From: Candidatus Protochlamydia naegleriophila
GTDB taxonomy: Bacteria > Chlamydiota > Chlamydiia > Chlamydiales > Parachlamydiaceae
DNA length: 64,000 nt
Assembly: GCF_001499655.1 (NCBI RefSeq)
Contig: NZ_LN879502.1
Coordinates: 2,542,001 to 2,606,000, forward strand
Reading direction: 5' to 3'
Shown: positions 9,224-19,400 of the stretch, in pieces
Layout of the letters: each line of letters begins with the position of its first letter
How positions within the stretch are numbered: the stretch's first letter is position 1
The notes under the pieces: model-generated
Told to the model about the DNA's origin: nothing
The model's input: only the letters and a program-made list of their open reading frames with translations
The model's database searches: none
Made by a program: the position numbers and the translations under genes

Positions 9224-9904
9224 TTAGCGCTCTTTAACACGCACAAGAGCCAGCCCATCCAAGCGACCGTTTTCGCCTACCAGTGTAGGAAGAATGGCTG
9301 TTTCAAGCAAGGGATGAACGGCTAAATAATCATTAAAGGCGTAAACGGTTGCGGCTTCTTCATGGCTTGGATAGCCGACCTTATCGCCTTTCGGAATGAG
9401 ATTATCGATGAGGATTAAGGAACCCGGACGGGAAACGTGTAGAGCCCAATCTAAGTATAAGGCATTATTTTCTTTATCAGCGTCGATAAAAATTAAATCG
9501 AAAGGCAAAAAGGACTCTTGCGCAAATTGCGCTAATAAGTCGACTGCATAGCCTTGCCTAATTTCCACGCAATCGGATAAGCCTGCCTGTTGAACATGGT
9601 CGCGAGAGACCTTCACATGAAGAGGATTCATCTCCAAACTCAGCAAGCGGCCATGAGCAGGAAGAGCTCGAGCGAGCCAAACAGTGCTGTATCCTCCAAG
9701 CGTGCCGATCTCTAAAATCCGCTCTGCGCCTTGAATTTTAGCTAACAAATGGAGCAATTTTCCCACGTGAATGGGGATTTGAATAGGAGGTAAGCCTTTT
9801 GCTTGCGAACATTCACGAATAGAGTGCAATAAAGCGTCTTCTTGTCCAAAGCGTCGATCTAAGTAATCTTTAACTTCTTTAGGGGAATGGTAAATGTCGT
9901 TCAT
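9224..9904 (-). CDS. SAM-dependent O-methyltransferase (caffeoyl-CoA type)
   Basis: A 226-residue class I methyltransferase of the O-methyltransferase_3 type. The SAM site is RILEIGTLGGYSTVWLA, followed by LLSLEMNPLHV, and the metal-binding acidic motif FDLIFIDADKENN, then SLILIDNLIPKG, all in the usual positions for a full-length enzyme. These enzymes methylate catechol-like hydroxyls using a divalent metal. The ATG overlaps the TGA of the upstream cyclotransferase gene (ATGA), so the two are translationally coupled. The acceptor is unknown; the polyketide operon starting at 11698 is on the other strand but could conceivably supply one. Confidence 0.88.
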   Translation of the reverse strand: MNDIYHSPKEVKDYLDRRFGQEDALLHSIRECSQAKGLPPIQIPIHVGKLLHLLAKIQGAERILEIGTLGGYSTVWLARALPAHGRLLSLEMNPLHVKVSRDHVQQAGLSDCVEIRQGYAVDLLAQFAQESFLPFDLIFIDADKENNALYLDWALHVSRPGSLILIDNLIPKGDKVGYPSHEEAATVYAFNDYLAVHPLLETAILPTLVGENGRLDGLALVRVKER

Positions 9905-10713
9905 CAGGGACTCTTCGGCATAAATTTAACTTCAAAAATAAACGGCCACAACTTGCCGGTTATAAAAAACGTATCGGTTTGCTCGCGGTAAGCGATGCCA
10001 TTTAACACGGCCTCGTCTTCCAGTTGTTGCTTGATGTTTTCCGGTAAAAGGTGGGATGCATCAATGAGAGCTGTTACGGCTCCCGTTTTTTTGTTAATAC
10101 GGACGATGAAATCGGTTCTCCATACATTAGCATAAATTTCATTTCCCAGACAGACTAAATCATTTAAGCTTTTAACTTTTTTCCCCGCGAGATGGACTTT
10201 CAACTTTTTTTCAATGGCAAACGTGTCAGGGTTTCTTTGGAAAAGATGCGAAGATCCATCGCTCATGAAAAGAGTATGCTGGGCAGAATCATAGCAAAGC
10301 CCCCATCCTTCTCCTTGATAAGCAAGATGGCGAGTTAAAAGCCACGATTCCATTTGGTAAACAAGAGCGATCCCCTCTTTCCAGGTCAATTGAATGAGTT
10401 GACCATTGGCAGCCGCGATACCCTCACCGAACAACTCAAATGGCAGGGAATGCTGGCGAATGACGGCACCTGTTTGCAAATCGATTTGGCGCAAAGAGGA
10501 TGTTCCGTAACGTCCAGTGCTTTCATATAAGCGATCGTTATCAATCACGAGTCCTTGTGTAAAGGCCTGCGGATCGTGTGGAATCTGCCTAATGACAACG
10601 GGCGTTAAAAGCTCAACCCCTGCTAAGAGGGGTAAATGGGCCATCCAAAAAACTGACAGAGCAAACAAAAACCACTTGACTATAAGACGCGTTGATAACG
10701 ATAAGCGCAGCAT
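9904..10713 (-). CDS. Glutaminyl-peptide cyclotransferase (plant/bacterial beta-propeller type), exported
   Basis: After a signal sequence (LIVKWFLFALSVFWMAHLPLLAG) the protein carries the glutamine cyclotransferase pattern: PHDPQAFTQGLVI, LYESTGRYGTSSLRQIDL, FGEGIA, YQGEGWGLCYD, LFMSDGSS, LNDLVC-EIYANVW, and EAVLNGIAY near the end. The family turns N-terminal Gln of peptides into pyroglutamate and is a five-bladed propeller. The ATG at 10713 is chosen because GGGAGGGG sits directly before it; the reading frame is open 70 codons further upstream but that part looks non-coding. The protein is about 269 residues, normal for the family. Its natural target in this organism is unknown. Confidence 0.87.
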   Translation of the reverse strand: MLRLSLSTRLIVKWFLFALSVFWMAHLPLLAGVELLTPVVIRQIPHDPQAFTQGLVIDNDRLYESTGRYGTSSLRQIDLQTGAVIRQHSLPFELFGEGIAAANGQLIQLTWKEGIALVYQMESWLLTRHLAYQGEGWGLCYDSAQHTLFMSDGSSHLFQRNPDTFAIEKKLKVHLAGKKVKSLNDLVCLGNEIYANVWRTDFIVRINKKTGAVTALIDASHLLPENIKQQLEDEAVLNGIAYREQTDTFFITGKLWPFIFEVKFMPKSP

Positions 10714-11001
10714 TATTCCCCTCCCAAAAGTCGGGGTTCTTCTCTGCAGAAGTAACCACCGAGAAGAATTCCAAGCGCTCATCAGACTTGAAATGAGCGG
10801 GTGTTCTTTTTGTTCAATAGACCTAACGATGACCGAACCAATCTCTTCCGTAAAAGACATGATCCTCATCTGCCACGACTGACTTATCAAGTGGGGATCA
10901 TCCAAATAGATGAGTTTAGCCATAAAAAAATCTCTTTTTATGACTCATTTTAGCTCTTTTTTTCAATTAGACGAAAGATCGATTAGCTACAATATTTTAG
11001 G

Positions 11002-11472
11002 TTAGTAAAGGCGCCGTTCGAGCTGGCGCCACTTGGCAAAGACACCTTCGCATGCTTTAGTAGAGGTAAGGTCGAAGGTTTCACTGAGCTCGCGTCCTTC
11101 AGGTGGCAATTGCAATTGTTCATAGAAAAAGGCATCATCGAATCCGTAACGGGCGGCGCACTCTCTGTTGACTCCAATATAAACCTTTTTGATCCGCGCC
11201 CAGTAGATAGCAGCCAAACACATGGGGCAAGGCTCGGCTGTCGTATACAGAGTGCAGTCGGAAAGAATATGGGTGCCTAAGCGGCGGCAGGCTTCGCGAA
11301 TGCAATTTATTTCAGCATGGCAAGTCGGATCGTGATCTTTTAGAACGGTATTATGTGCGACGGCAACGACTTCGCCCTTATCGTCTACGAGGCAAGCTCC
11401 AAAAGGGCCTCCTTCGTCTTCTTCAATGCCTTGATAAGCACTATCAACGGCCAATTGCATGTAATCGGACAT
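11002..11472 (-). CDS. guaD: Guanine deaminase-like nucleoside/base deaminase
   Basis: Cytidine-deaminase fold with the zinc motifs CHAEINCIR (HAE) and TTAEPCPMCLAAIYWAR (PCxxC). The C-terminal part, RYGFDDAFFYEQ...PEGRELSE and the final KWRQLERR, resembles Bacillus GuaD rather than the tRNA deaminase TadA. GuaD converts guanine to xanthine. The ATG at 11472 (156 residues) has AGGAGAGAG upstream and is better than the longer frame, which starts 18 codons earlier. It lies alone between divergent and unrelated genes. A related specificity cannot be excluded. Confidence 0.8.
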   Translation of the reverse strand: MSDYMQLAVDSAYQGIEEDEGGPFGACLVDDKGEVVAVAHNTVLKDHDPTCHAEINCIREACRRLGTHILSDCTLYTTAEPCPMCLAAIYWARIKKVYIGVNRECAARYGFDDAFFYEQLQLPPEGRELSETFDLTSTKACEGVFAKWRQLERRLY

Positions 11473-11697
11473 ACTCTCTCCTACTCTTTTATTAGACAAC
11501 GTGGCTAAACATTTAATGGCAATCAATTTTACCCCTACTCCTCATTCTTCAATGAACTCTTTAAAAATTCAAGAGTCTCATTCTTTTAGAAAAAAAACAG
11601 CTTGTGTGTTAGATAGAGTGTCTCGACTTAAAATCGATCGGATTTTGAAGTCCCATAACTCAGGTTAACGCCGCGCCACCCAATAAAAAGGATTGCC

Positions 11698-12801
11698 ATG
11701 TCAGCTGCTATCTTAGGCCTTGCAACCGCCGTTCCTCCCCATCACTACTTGCAAAGTGAAGCGGCTGATAAATTTGTGCAAATCCTTGGAATAGACGAAG
11801 CGAAGAGCAGCTATATTCGGCAGCTTTATCAAAATTCGGCTATCCACAAGCGACACTCTGTTTTGAACGATTTTAACATGGAAAGAACAGAATGGAATTT
11901 TTGGGGCCAGGCATTCCCCCAAGAGATTCCTGGCATGCAAAAGCGCAATGAAGTCTACAAAAAAGAAGCACCGAGGCTTGCCTACGAAGCTGCTCAAAAA
12001 GCGATTGAGCGCTGGGGCGGAGACCCCCTCACGCTGACACACATCATTTCCATTTCATGTACGGGCATTGTTGCACCCGGCATTGAATTTACTTTGATGC
12101 CTCTTTTGCATTTGAGCCCCTCAATTAATCGTTTCGGAATCAATTTTATGGGGTGCTTTGGAGCCTTTAAAGGACTTTCAGTTGCCCAAGCCTTCGCCAA
12201 GGAGCATCCCCGCAACCGAATTTTAGTCGTCTGTACAGAACTTTGCAGCCTGCACTTGCAAGCGAACTTAGACAATGAGACGCTGATTGCCAACTCACTG
12301 TTTGCAGATGGAGCCTCAGCCGTAGTCATTGGAACAGATCCTCAACCTTTCGAGAATCCGCTATGGGAAATTGCCAATAGCCACACCATGGGACTCGAAA
12401 ATTCCTTAGACAAAATGTCCTGGGAAGCCGGCGACCAAGGATTTTTAATGCGTCTCTCTCACACTGTACCCGTTTATTTGGGAAGATCCATCAAGGCTTT
12501 TACCGATCACTTGATTCCCTCGTCTCTAAAAACAGATGAATGCGACTGGGCCATTCATCCGGGAGGCAAATCAATTCTGCAAGCCATAGAGAAAACGATG
12601 AAGCTTGTCCCCTCTCAAACCGAGGCTGCCTGGAAGACACTCGCCAACTATGGCAATATGTCGAGCGCAACTTTTTTATTCGTTCTAGAAGAGCTCGCCA
12701 AACAGGTTAACCAGCAAAAATGGGCGGTAGGATTAGCCTTTGGTCCAGGCCTTTCGATAGAAGGAGTCTTGCTCAAGCGCATGGAGCAAGTAAAAAGATG
12801 A
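11698..12801 (+). CDS. Type III polyketide synthase
   Basis: Chalcone/stilbene-synthase-like enzyme of 367 residues. It starts with ILGLATAVPPHHYLQ and has HLCT-like FSISCTG..PGIEF, the nucleophilic Cys in FMGCFGAFKGL, the catalytic His in WAIHPGGKSIL and the Asn in NYGNMSSAT. These residues form the Cys-His-Asn triad of type III PKSs, which extend acyl-CoA starters with malonyl-CoA to give alkylresorcinols, pyrones or phloroglucinols. The stop overlaps the ATG of the methyltransferase gene (ATGA), and a flavoprotein gene follows in overlap, so the three products probably act in one pathway, for example on a membrane phenolic lipid or quinone-like compound. Such enzymes are unusual for chlamydiae. 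Confidence 0.92.
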   Translation: MSAAILGLATAVPPHHYLQSEAADKFVQILGIDEAKSSYIRQLYQNSAIHKRHSVLNDFNMERTEWNFWGQAFPQEIPGMQKRNEVYKKEAPRLAYEAAQKAIERWGGDPLTLTHIISISCTGIVAPGIEFTLMPLLHLSPSINRFGINFMGCFGAFKGLSVAQAFAKEHPRNRILVVCTELCSLHLQANLDNETLIANSLFADGASAVVIGTDPQPFENPLWEIANSHTMGLENSLDKMSWEAGDQGFLMRLSHTVPVYLGRSIKAFTDHLIPSSLKTDECDWAIHPGGKSILQAIEKTMKLVPSQTEAAWKTLANYGNMSSATFLFVLEELAKQVNQQKWAVGLAFGPGLSIEGVLLKRMEQVKR

Positions 12802-13538
12802 AAAACCGCTCCAGTAAACTCGAAAAGATCGATCTTGGCCCCCCTCATTACACGCCTAAACAATATCGCAATTGCCTCTATCAGCTCGATCGGGTAGGCC
12901 GTTTTCTCGGAGGCGACCGTGCCTCTTTCTGGGCCTTTAAGCAGCTAAAAAAGCCCCCGGAATCCATCTTAGATGTTGGGTGCGGAGGAGGACTTTTTAC
13001 GCAGCGGCTTGCAAAACACTATCCAAAAGCCAAAGTAACGGGCATCGATTTGTCTCGGGAAGCCATCGATTTCGCAAAAAGGCATCTTTCACCAAATGAT
13101 CTCCCCCAAGCTCGGGTGAATTTTTCTGTCTCGGATTCGGCAAGCCTCGACTATCCATCCCATTCTTTCGATGTTGTCACAGCAACTCTTGTATGCCATC
13201 ACTTGAAAGACTGCGAACTCGTTGAATTTCTTAGGCAGGCTGTACGAGTAGCTAAACAAGCTGTGATTTTAAATGATCTTCATCGCCATTCGCTCGCTTG
13301 GCTTGGCTTCGCAGCGATCATGCCTTTCTTCTTCCCCAATCGCCTCGTCTGGCACGATGGCCTTCTTTCGATTCGCCGCTCTTTTACATGCACCGATTGG
13401 ATCACTCTTTTAAACGAAGCCAATATTCCGCTAAACCGCTGTTCCATCAATTGGCATTGGGCCTTTAGATGGACCGTCACGATCGATACCTCTGAGCCGT
13501 TTGATGCAAATCTAATGAGAAGCAATCATGAAACATGA
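12798..13538 (+). CDS. SAM-dependent methyltransferase of the polyketide operon
   Basis: Class I methyltransferase of 246 residues: the SAM motif ILDVGCGGGLFTQRLA, the acidic end of strand 2 in VTGIDLSREAI, and FDVVTATLVCHHL in place of motif II. The C-terminal half holds a short hydrophobic segment (LAWLGFAAIMPFFF) that may contact membrane or a lipid acceptor. The ATG at 12798 overlaps the PKS stop, and the gene end overlaps the next gene by 11 bases. Similar PKS-methyltransferase-flavoprotein sets occur in other bacteria. I infer methylation of the PKS product; C- versus O-methylation cannot be told. Confidence 0.85.
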   Translation: MKNRSSKLEKIDLGPPHYTPKQYRNCLYQLDRVGRFLGGDRASFWAFKQLKKPPESILDVGCGGGLFTQRLAKHYPKAKVTGIDLSREAIDFAKRHLSPNDLPQARVNFSVSDSASLDYPSHSFDVVTATLVCHHLKDCELVEFLRQAVRVAKQAVILNDLHRHSLAWLGFAAIMPFFFPNRLVWHDGLLSIRRSFTCTDWITLLNEANIPLNRCSINWHWAFRWTVTIDTSEPFDANLMRSNHET

Positions 13539-14577
13539 GTTTGCCATTCTAGGTGGAGGCTTAGCAGGCTTATCAGCTGCCATCAGACTGGCAGAGCTTG
13601 GGTGCGCCCCCTTGCTGATCGAGGCTGGAAACTACCCTAGCCACAAGGTATGCGGTGAATTTCTCTCTCCTGACAGCCTGCCTCTTCTGCAACGATGGGG
13701 AATCAACCCTAAGATAATCCACCAAACCCATGTACATACCCCAACGCGTTCACTCACATTTAATTTCCCTTCTCCAGCAGGAAGCCTCTCTCATTGGCAG
13801 CTCGATCCAGCACTTGCCGATCTAGCCGTCAGCAATGGGACAAATCTTCTCACAGGAACGAAAGTAGCTCACTTAACCCCTTCTAAAAGCGTGCATGAAT
13901 GGCATGAGCTGACTTTATCATCGGGGAAAAAAATAGAGACGCGCCACTTAATCATCGCTACAGGCCGCCTCCCTCAATTTAGTACTCAGCCGCTTGTTCC
14001 TCGCTACATCGGCGTCAAAGCTCATTTTAAGGGAATCGATCTGAAAGACAGGCTCGAAATGTTTTCTTTTCCGAAAGCCTATATTGGACTGGCTCCCATT
14101 GAGCATGGATGCAATATTGCCTGTCTGGCCGATGTGCATGCATTCCAGCAAGTAGGTTCTGCCAATGCCTTCATCGATTCCCTTTGCCAGCAGCACCCCC
14201 TACTCAAGTCCTATCTTGCACAAGGAGAGAATCTTTTTTCCGGTTGGATGCAAGCCCCCCTGCCAGAATTCGGGATCAAAAATACCCCTGCATGGACCAA
14301 TGCCTATTTTATAGGCGATTCTGCAGGCACCATTCCGCCAGCTTGTGGAAATGGCCTGACAATGGCACTTATTGGAGGACATATGGCGGCCGATTATGCC
14401 TTTCAAGGGCAATTTGAAGAGTTCAAAAAGAGGTGGAAGAGACAATTTCACTCGCAAATCCTTGTCGGCAAGCTTCTCCACAGACTCATGTTTAATCCAA
14501 GCTATGGCAAGCTCTTCCTGCGCATGAACGATTTTTTTCCGCCTCTCTCATCACTCATTTTTTCGCTGACGCGCTAA
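13528..14577 (+). CDS. FAD-dependent oxidoreductase (geranylgeranyl-reductase / monooxygenase type)
   Basis: The N-terminus FAILGGGLAGLSAAIRLAELG is a dinucleotide-binding GxGxxG fold with the acidic LLIEAG strand end, then HKVCGEFLSP, typical of the geranylgeranyl reductase/hydroxylase group. The second FAD site is present as FIGDSAGTIPPACGNGLTMALIGG. Length 349 residues, complete. It overlaps the preceding methyltransferase gene by 11 bases. In the inferred pathway it would hydroxylate the polyketide ring or reduce an unsaturated chain. Substrate is unknown. Confidence 0.85.
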   Translation: MKHEFAILGGGLAGLSAAIRLAELGCAPLLIEAGNYPSHKVCGEFLSPDSLPLLQRWGINPKIIHQTHVHTPTRSLTFNFPSPAGSLSHWQLDPALADLAVSNGTNLLTGTKVAHLTPSKSVHEWHELTLSSGKKIETRHLIIATGRLPQFSTQPLVPRYIGVKAHFKGIDLKDRLEMFSFPKAYIGLAPIEHGCNIACLADVHAFQQVGSANAFIDSLCQQHPLLKSYLAQGENLFSGWMQAPLPEFGIKNTPAWTNAYFIGDSAGTIPPACGNGLTMALIGGHMAADYAFQGQFEEFKKRWKRQFHSQILVGKLLHRLMFNPSYGKLFLRMNDFFPPLSSLIFSLTR

Positions 14578-14970
14578 AAAACATCTACAGATACTCAAGA
14601 AGCAAACCCTCAAAAAAATCGCGTAAAAATATTTTAAATCATATAGCTCTTTCTTTCCATAACTCAGCCTTGTGAGCTTTTCTAGAAGCATTCAAAAATT
14701 GGAATTAATAAATGCTAAATTACAACCACTGCATGAACATGATTCTCATATTATTTCATCCTTAAATCGAGTGTGTTTTGGTGCCGATTCAAATCATGAT
14801 GAAACAACAAACATTCGCCTGAAATACGATCGTTTAAATCAAAAATCAATAAAATTTACTCAAAAGAAGATTGGTTCGAACAAACCTTTATTCAACTGAC
14901 CTCAGAATGAACTGCCGATAGTGATAGCTGACATATAGACGTGGATGAGAAAAGATTTTTTTCAAAAAGG
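14578..14970 (+). other. Intergenic region after the polyketide operon, with a 15-base direct repeat and a doubtful ORF
   Basis: An open frame of 75 codons (14672-14899) has no good ribosome site and no recognisable content; I do not call it a gene. A 15-base sequence (TATAGCTCTTTCTTT) occurs at 14642-14656 and again at 14994-15008, just upstream of the small secreted protein. The surroundings of the two copies are also similar, so this may be a partial duplication of a promoter region. Confidence 0.35.
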
Positions 14971-14999
14971 TTGTTAAAAAATCTCTTACATTCTATAGC
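14971..14999 (+). promoter_or_regulatory. Putative sigma-70-type promoter of the small secreted protein
   Basis: TTGTTA, a 17-base spacer and TATAGC lie 38 bases before the start codon at 15037. The -35 matches TTGACA at four of six positions and the -10 matches TATAAT at four of six. Confidence 0.4.
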
Positions 15000-15036
15000 T
15001 CTTTCTTTTTAAAACTAAACCTTGCAAGGAGGAGCG

Positions 15037-15255
15037 ATGAAACAAGTCATTTTCAGCTTAATGGGATGCATGCTCAGCTTCCAATGCTTTGCCGGCAGCA
15101 TTCAAGAATTAAATGGAAAGCTCTACGTATCGCCAGGTTCGGTGTACGTCGATTCGCATGCAATTTACGTGAATGTAGATGGAGATTTTATTCCTGTGGA
15201 AGGCATTTCTTCAGATGGAGAGGGTATTTATATTAACGACACTCAATCAGAATGA
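15037..15255 (+). CDS. Small exported protein of unknown function
   Basis: A 72-residue product starting at the ATG preceded by AAGGAGGA. The first 20 residues form a typical signal peptide (MKQVIFSLMGCMLSFQCFAG), leaving a mature peptide of about 52 residues. That peptide has alternating hydrophobic and polar residues (LYVSPGSVYVDSHAIYVNVDGDFIPVEGI), suggesting a small beta structure. Two cysteines lie within the signal; no lipobox is certain. A 12-bp hairpin follows. I recognise no family. Confidence 0.65.
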   Translation: MKQVIFSLMGCMLSFQCFAGSIQELNGKLYVSPGSVYVDSHAIYVNVDGDFIPVEGISSDGEGIYINDTQSE

Positions 15256-15291
15256 TGAAGGATTGATCGCGATCAAGCTACTTGCTTATAT

Positions 15292-15319
15292 GCCCATCAG
15301 CAATGAGTTGTTGATGGGC
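15292..15319 (+). terminator. Hairpin after the small exported protein
   Basis: A 12-bp stem (GCCCATCAGCAA with its near-complement, one G-T pair) with loop TGAG lies 37 bases after the stop. No T run follows, so it could be a processing or attenuating hairpin rather than an intrinsic terminator. Confidence 0.45.
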
Positions 15320-16480
15320 TAAGGTTATCTCCCCGCCTTTCCACATGAATTTAAAACCCTCTCTACAATTGTCTCGATAACGATTCTCTTGTATTGCCTG
15401 ATGTTCCAACCCTTATGATCTAGATGTTATGCAAAAAAGCACAATGATTCGATCTTTTCCCTTATGCTACTGCTATTGAAATCTGTATCTCTGCATCGCT
15501 CCGCCTCCCTCATCTCTGCGTCAATCTTCTGTTCTTTTTTAAATACTTAATTATTATTATCTTATGAATTTAACCTACCCTATGAGGATGTTAGAGGCCT
15601 TTAGGCCGACTGATTTTAAAACCCATAGTGGGCGATTAGCGAATTGTGGGTAACAGAATAAAAAACAATAAGAGCTCAAAGAGCGACTGATCGGCAAGAT
15701 AGCAATCCGTTAATAAGAAAAAGTTTTGATCCTAAAACAGGACAAGATAATCGCCGTTTATAATCTTCGGCCTACGGGCCTCTAAAAGCACTACTAAAGC
15801 ATTGCTTTCTAATTCACCCGCAGTGTTTTTTAAGTTAGTGATATTTGGCAAAAATTTCTGAGCTATACTTAAAGTCTTTCAGGCGGATTAACTCATTCTC
15901 ATATCAAATCCACTATACATTCGAATCATCCAATTAATGCTATTTAATAAGTTACTTATCGATTAATCCCGCTCTTTTTTGAAAGCATATAAAAGCTATA
16001 AAATAGCAAGAAGATAGCCTAGATGGCTATGCGAGTTACTATAAAAAACCTCAATAGCTTTAAAGTTATACGTTTAAAAGCCCTCATGTATTTTTCTAAG
16101 CCATAATCTACCAAATAAACGTATTATCATTTTAAATAAATCCCTACCTATTTTCTTTCAAAAGAACTTCAAAAAGTTTAAATCGTTTATTTTTAATAAT
16201 TCATTTAAGAATATGCCAGAGCAAGAAATTAAGATTATTTAAAAAAAATTCTTTCCAAAAATTTAAAATGATGTAATACCAATTATCAAATGGAGAGATC
16301 CATTTGGTAACATTTTCTACAGACCTGAAGTTCAGGTTATATTTTCCCTAACATTTCGGCTGCAACGGCTAACAACTAAGCGGTACAGTCACGTCCAAGC
16401 GAAACCCTTGTTATTAAGGAGATCAAACATCACTTTTAACTTTTTTTAGGTTTTTAAATCATTAAACCAGGAGAGATAGA
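15320..16480. other. Long non-coding stretch before the glucanase gene
   Basis: No ORF worth calling on either strand. It holds a MITE-like element (15591-15785) and AT-rich DNA. Two short palindromes sit upstream of the glucanase: CAAATGG/CCATTTG at 16287-16306 and ACCTGAA-g-TTCAGGT at 16323-16337. They could be operator sites. An AGGAGAG ribosome site precedes the glucanase ATG. Confidence 0.5.
15591..15785. mobile_element. MITE-like element with terminal inverted repeats
   Basis: The ends are inverted repeats: TTAGAGGCCTTTAGGCCGA on the left and, read on the other strand, TTAGAGGCCCGTAGGCCGA on the right, with two mismatches in 19. Weaker matching continues inward for about ten bases. Each end is itself a GGCC-N4-GGCC hairpin. 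The TA next to GAGG at both ends could be a target duplication as made by IS630/mariner transposases. The 195-bp interior has no ORF. Confidence 0.5.
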
Positions 16481-19400
16481 ATGAAATTGAGACGTTATTT
16501 GAAGCAAATCTCAACAAAATGGAATTTAATGAATACCACATTGAGTTCTATGCTGCTAATCTGTGCATCAAGCGATGCTGCAGTTATTCCAATAGGTTCA
16601 GGAGGCTATACCACCGACTTGCCTCCAGGAAGAATGGTTCCATCCGATCGCAATAACAATCCAGCCACACCGAGGACGGCTCCGGGTTTTGCCAAAGCTC
16701 CTCAAACAAATCAATGGTGGTCATCGCTGATATGGAAATTCAATCCTGAGTCACCCTGGTCGGAAAGCATGTTTGCCCATCCGTTATCATTTAAAGCCCA
16801 AACAGGTGGCCTAGAAGTTGGATATCCAACCAGCCATTTTGTCACTCCTTTTAATCCCATTGGGGATGGGACTAAAGCTCAGGAGTACCACTATCCTCAT
16901 GTAAGAGATCTTTTGCTTGGAATCTCAGGATTGAGTGCACCGGATACAAAGGTTTCTGACTATTCTGATTGGGCGGTTACTGCTTATTGGTCAGCCAATG
17001 GAAAAACGCTGCAAACAACATTTGGTAGCGGCCTCCCTTTTGTCTACGTCACTCAAGCAGGTGGAGATGCAATCGTCAATCTTTCAGGTAATCCCACTAT
17101 CTGGTCTAACAACAATGGAGTAGTCGGCGTCACCGTTAATGGTCATCATTACGGAATTTTTGCCCCAGCAGGCTCAAGCTGGACTCGTAACGGCAACAAT
17201 TTACAATCCAATTTAAGCGGAAAAAATTACTATTCCGTTGCTCTTTTACCAGATAATCAGGCGTCAACTTTGGAGTTTTTCCGCGCACGCGCCTATGCTT
17301 TTGTCACAGATACAAAAGTATCGTGGAAGTACGATCCTGCAACTTCCCTGCTCACCTCGACCTATGCTGTCCAGAGCACTTTAAAAGAGCCTGGACCCAA
17401 CAATTCGAATATAAACCATCCCGTTTTGGCTCTTAATCGCCATCAGTGGTTAAATTCGAAAGATCCAGTATTAGGCTTTAGCTATTCATCAGCTCACGGC
17501 AGCATGAAAGTCGTCGATGCCTCTCAATTTACAACGTCTCTCAAATTTTCAGGCGTCCTCCCTGCCCTGCCAAATTTTGCCAAGGATGGGGTCGATTCCT
17601 ATAACTCTACCCAACTTTACGGTTATATCGATGGCATCTTCAAGCAATCTCCTGATGCCAGATGGAATATCAATGATGGCACAGATAGCTATTGGATGGG
17701 TAAAGCATTGGCAAAAATTGCTCACCTCGTCCCAATCGCCGAACAAGTCAAGCATACGGCTGCCCGCGACCTGTTCTTGGCCGAAATCAAAACACGCCTG
17801 CAAAATTGGCTGGATGGAACAGGCAATCAGCTGTTTTACTACAACAACAACTGGCGAACTTTAATTGGCTATCCCGCTAGCTATGGAAGCGATAACAATT
17901 TAAATGACCACCACTTCCACTACGGTTACTTTGTGATGGCTGCCGCTTGCGTCGCCCATTACGATCCTTCCTGGGCTCAAAATAGCCAGTGGGGCGGTAT
18001 GATCAATCTTTTGATTAAAGATTGCACAAACGCCGACCGCAGCGATCAAACCTATCCTTTCCTTCGCATGATGGATGTTTATGCAGGCCATGGATGGGCA
18101 TCTGGAGCAGCCAACTTTGCTTCAGGCAACAACTTGGAATCTTCTTCGGAAGAAATTGATTACGATTCTGCACTGATCCTTTGGGGATCGCTTACTGGTA
18201 ATACGGCTTTGCGTGATTTGGGAATCTTTTTGTACGCTACTGCCACATCTGCCATTCCGCAATATTGGTTTGATGTCGACAATCAAGTATTCCCCTCTGA
18301 TTTCCAGCCTAACACTCTCGGAATGGTTTGGTCGGACGGAGGCGCCTACGCGACTTGGTTTGGTGGTCCTGCCCAGTTTTTCCATGGAATCAATTTCTTG
18401 CCCATTAACCCAGGCATGCTTTACCTCGGACGCTATCCAGATTATTTAAAAGCCAATCAAACATTTATGTTGAATAATGGCGGAGCGGCCCATACCGATG
18501 TTTGGCGCGACATTCACATGAGCGTCAAGGCTCTATACGATCCCTTGGCAGCCATTACAGAATTCAATCAAAATCAAGGCTATGGCCCAGAAGCTGGCGA
18601 CAGCAAGGCACATACTTATCATTGGATTCACAATGTGAATCAATTAGGGCGGGTAGATACAAGTATCACTGCCGACACTCCAACGTATGCTGTCTTCAAT
18701 AAGAATGGCGTACGCAACCACGTGGCTTATAACCCAAATGCAGCCCCTATCGTTGTAACCTTTTCCGATGGCGTCAAATTGACAGTTGCGTCCCATGAAA
18801 TGGCAACGGATGGCCAAACACCCCAACCGCCTACTCATTCTTTCACAGATGATGCGGCAGATGCGGGCGAAGTGGTCTTCACATTTAAGCCTAATTGGTC
18901 GACGCAATACGTTAAGTTTAATTATAAAATCAATGGAGGCGCCCTTCAAACGGTAGCAATGACTAGCCAAAATAGCATGTGGCAATATACAGTCCACGGC
19001 CTAAAAAGCGGCGACACTGTCGATTATTACTATACCTATGAAGACAACAACAAGGCGGTCGATAGCAGTCCGAGCCAGCACGTTTATCGCTGCGGAGTAA
19101 CTCCGCCTGAACCCGGGCCCGGACCTGGGCCCCTGCCGATCTTCATTGATCAAACAGATGACTTTAAGCTTACAGTTCAGCCGACTGCTAATAGTTTGTT
19201 GACTGCTTTTACCTCTAGTCTAGCCTTAAACATTGTCGACATTCACTACAAAGTGAATAACGGCAATCAAGTGAATTTGCGCATGCAAAAATCGGGCACG
19301 ACGTGGACCAACCAAATTGACAATTTAAAAGATAATGACGTCATCACGTTCAACATTACTTATATTAACGATAAGAATGTTGGCCATGATACCAGAACCT

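Noticed and set aside
10714-10923. N-terminal extension of the glutaminyl cyclotransferase
   Set aside because: The GGGAGGGG site and signal peptide place the start at 10713; upstream residues look non-coding.
14672-14899. 75-codon ORF
   Set aside because: No ribosome site, odd composition, and it sits in a promoter-like duplicated spacer.
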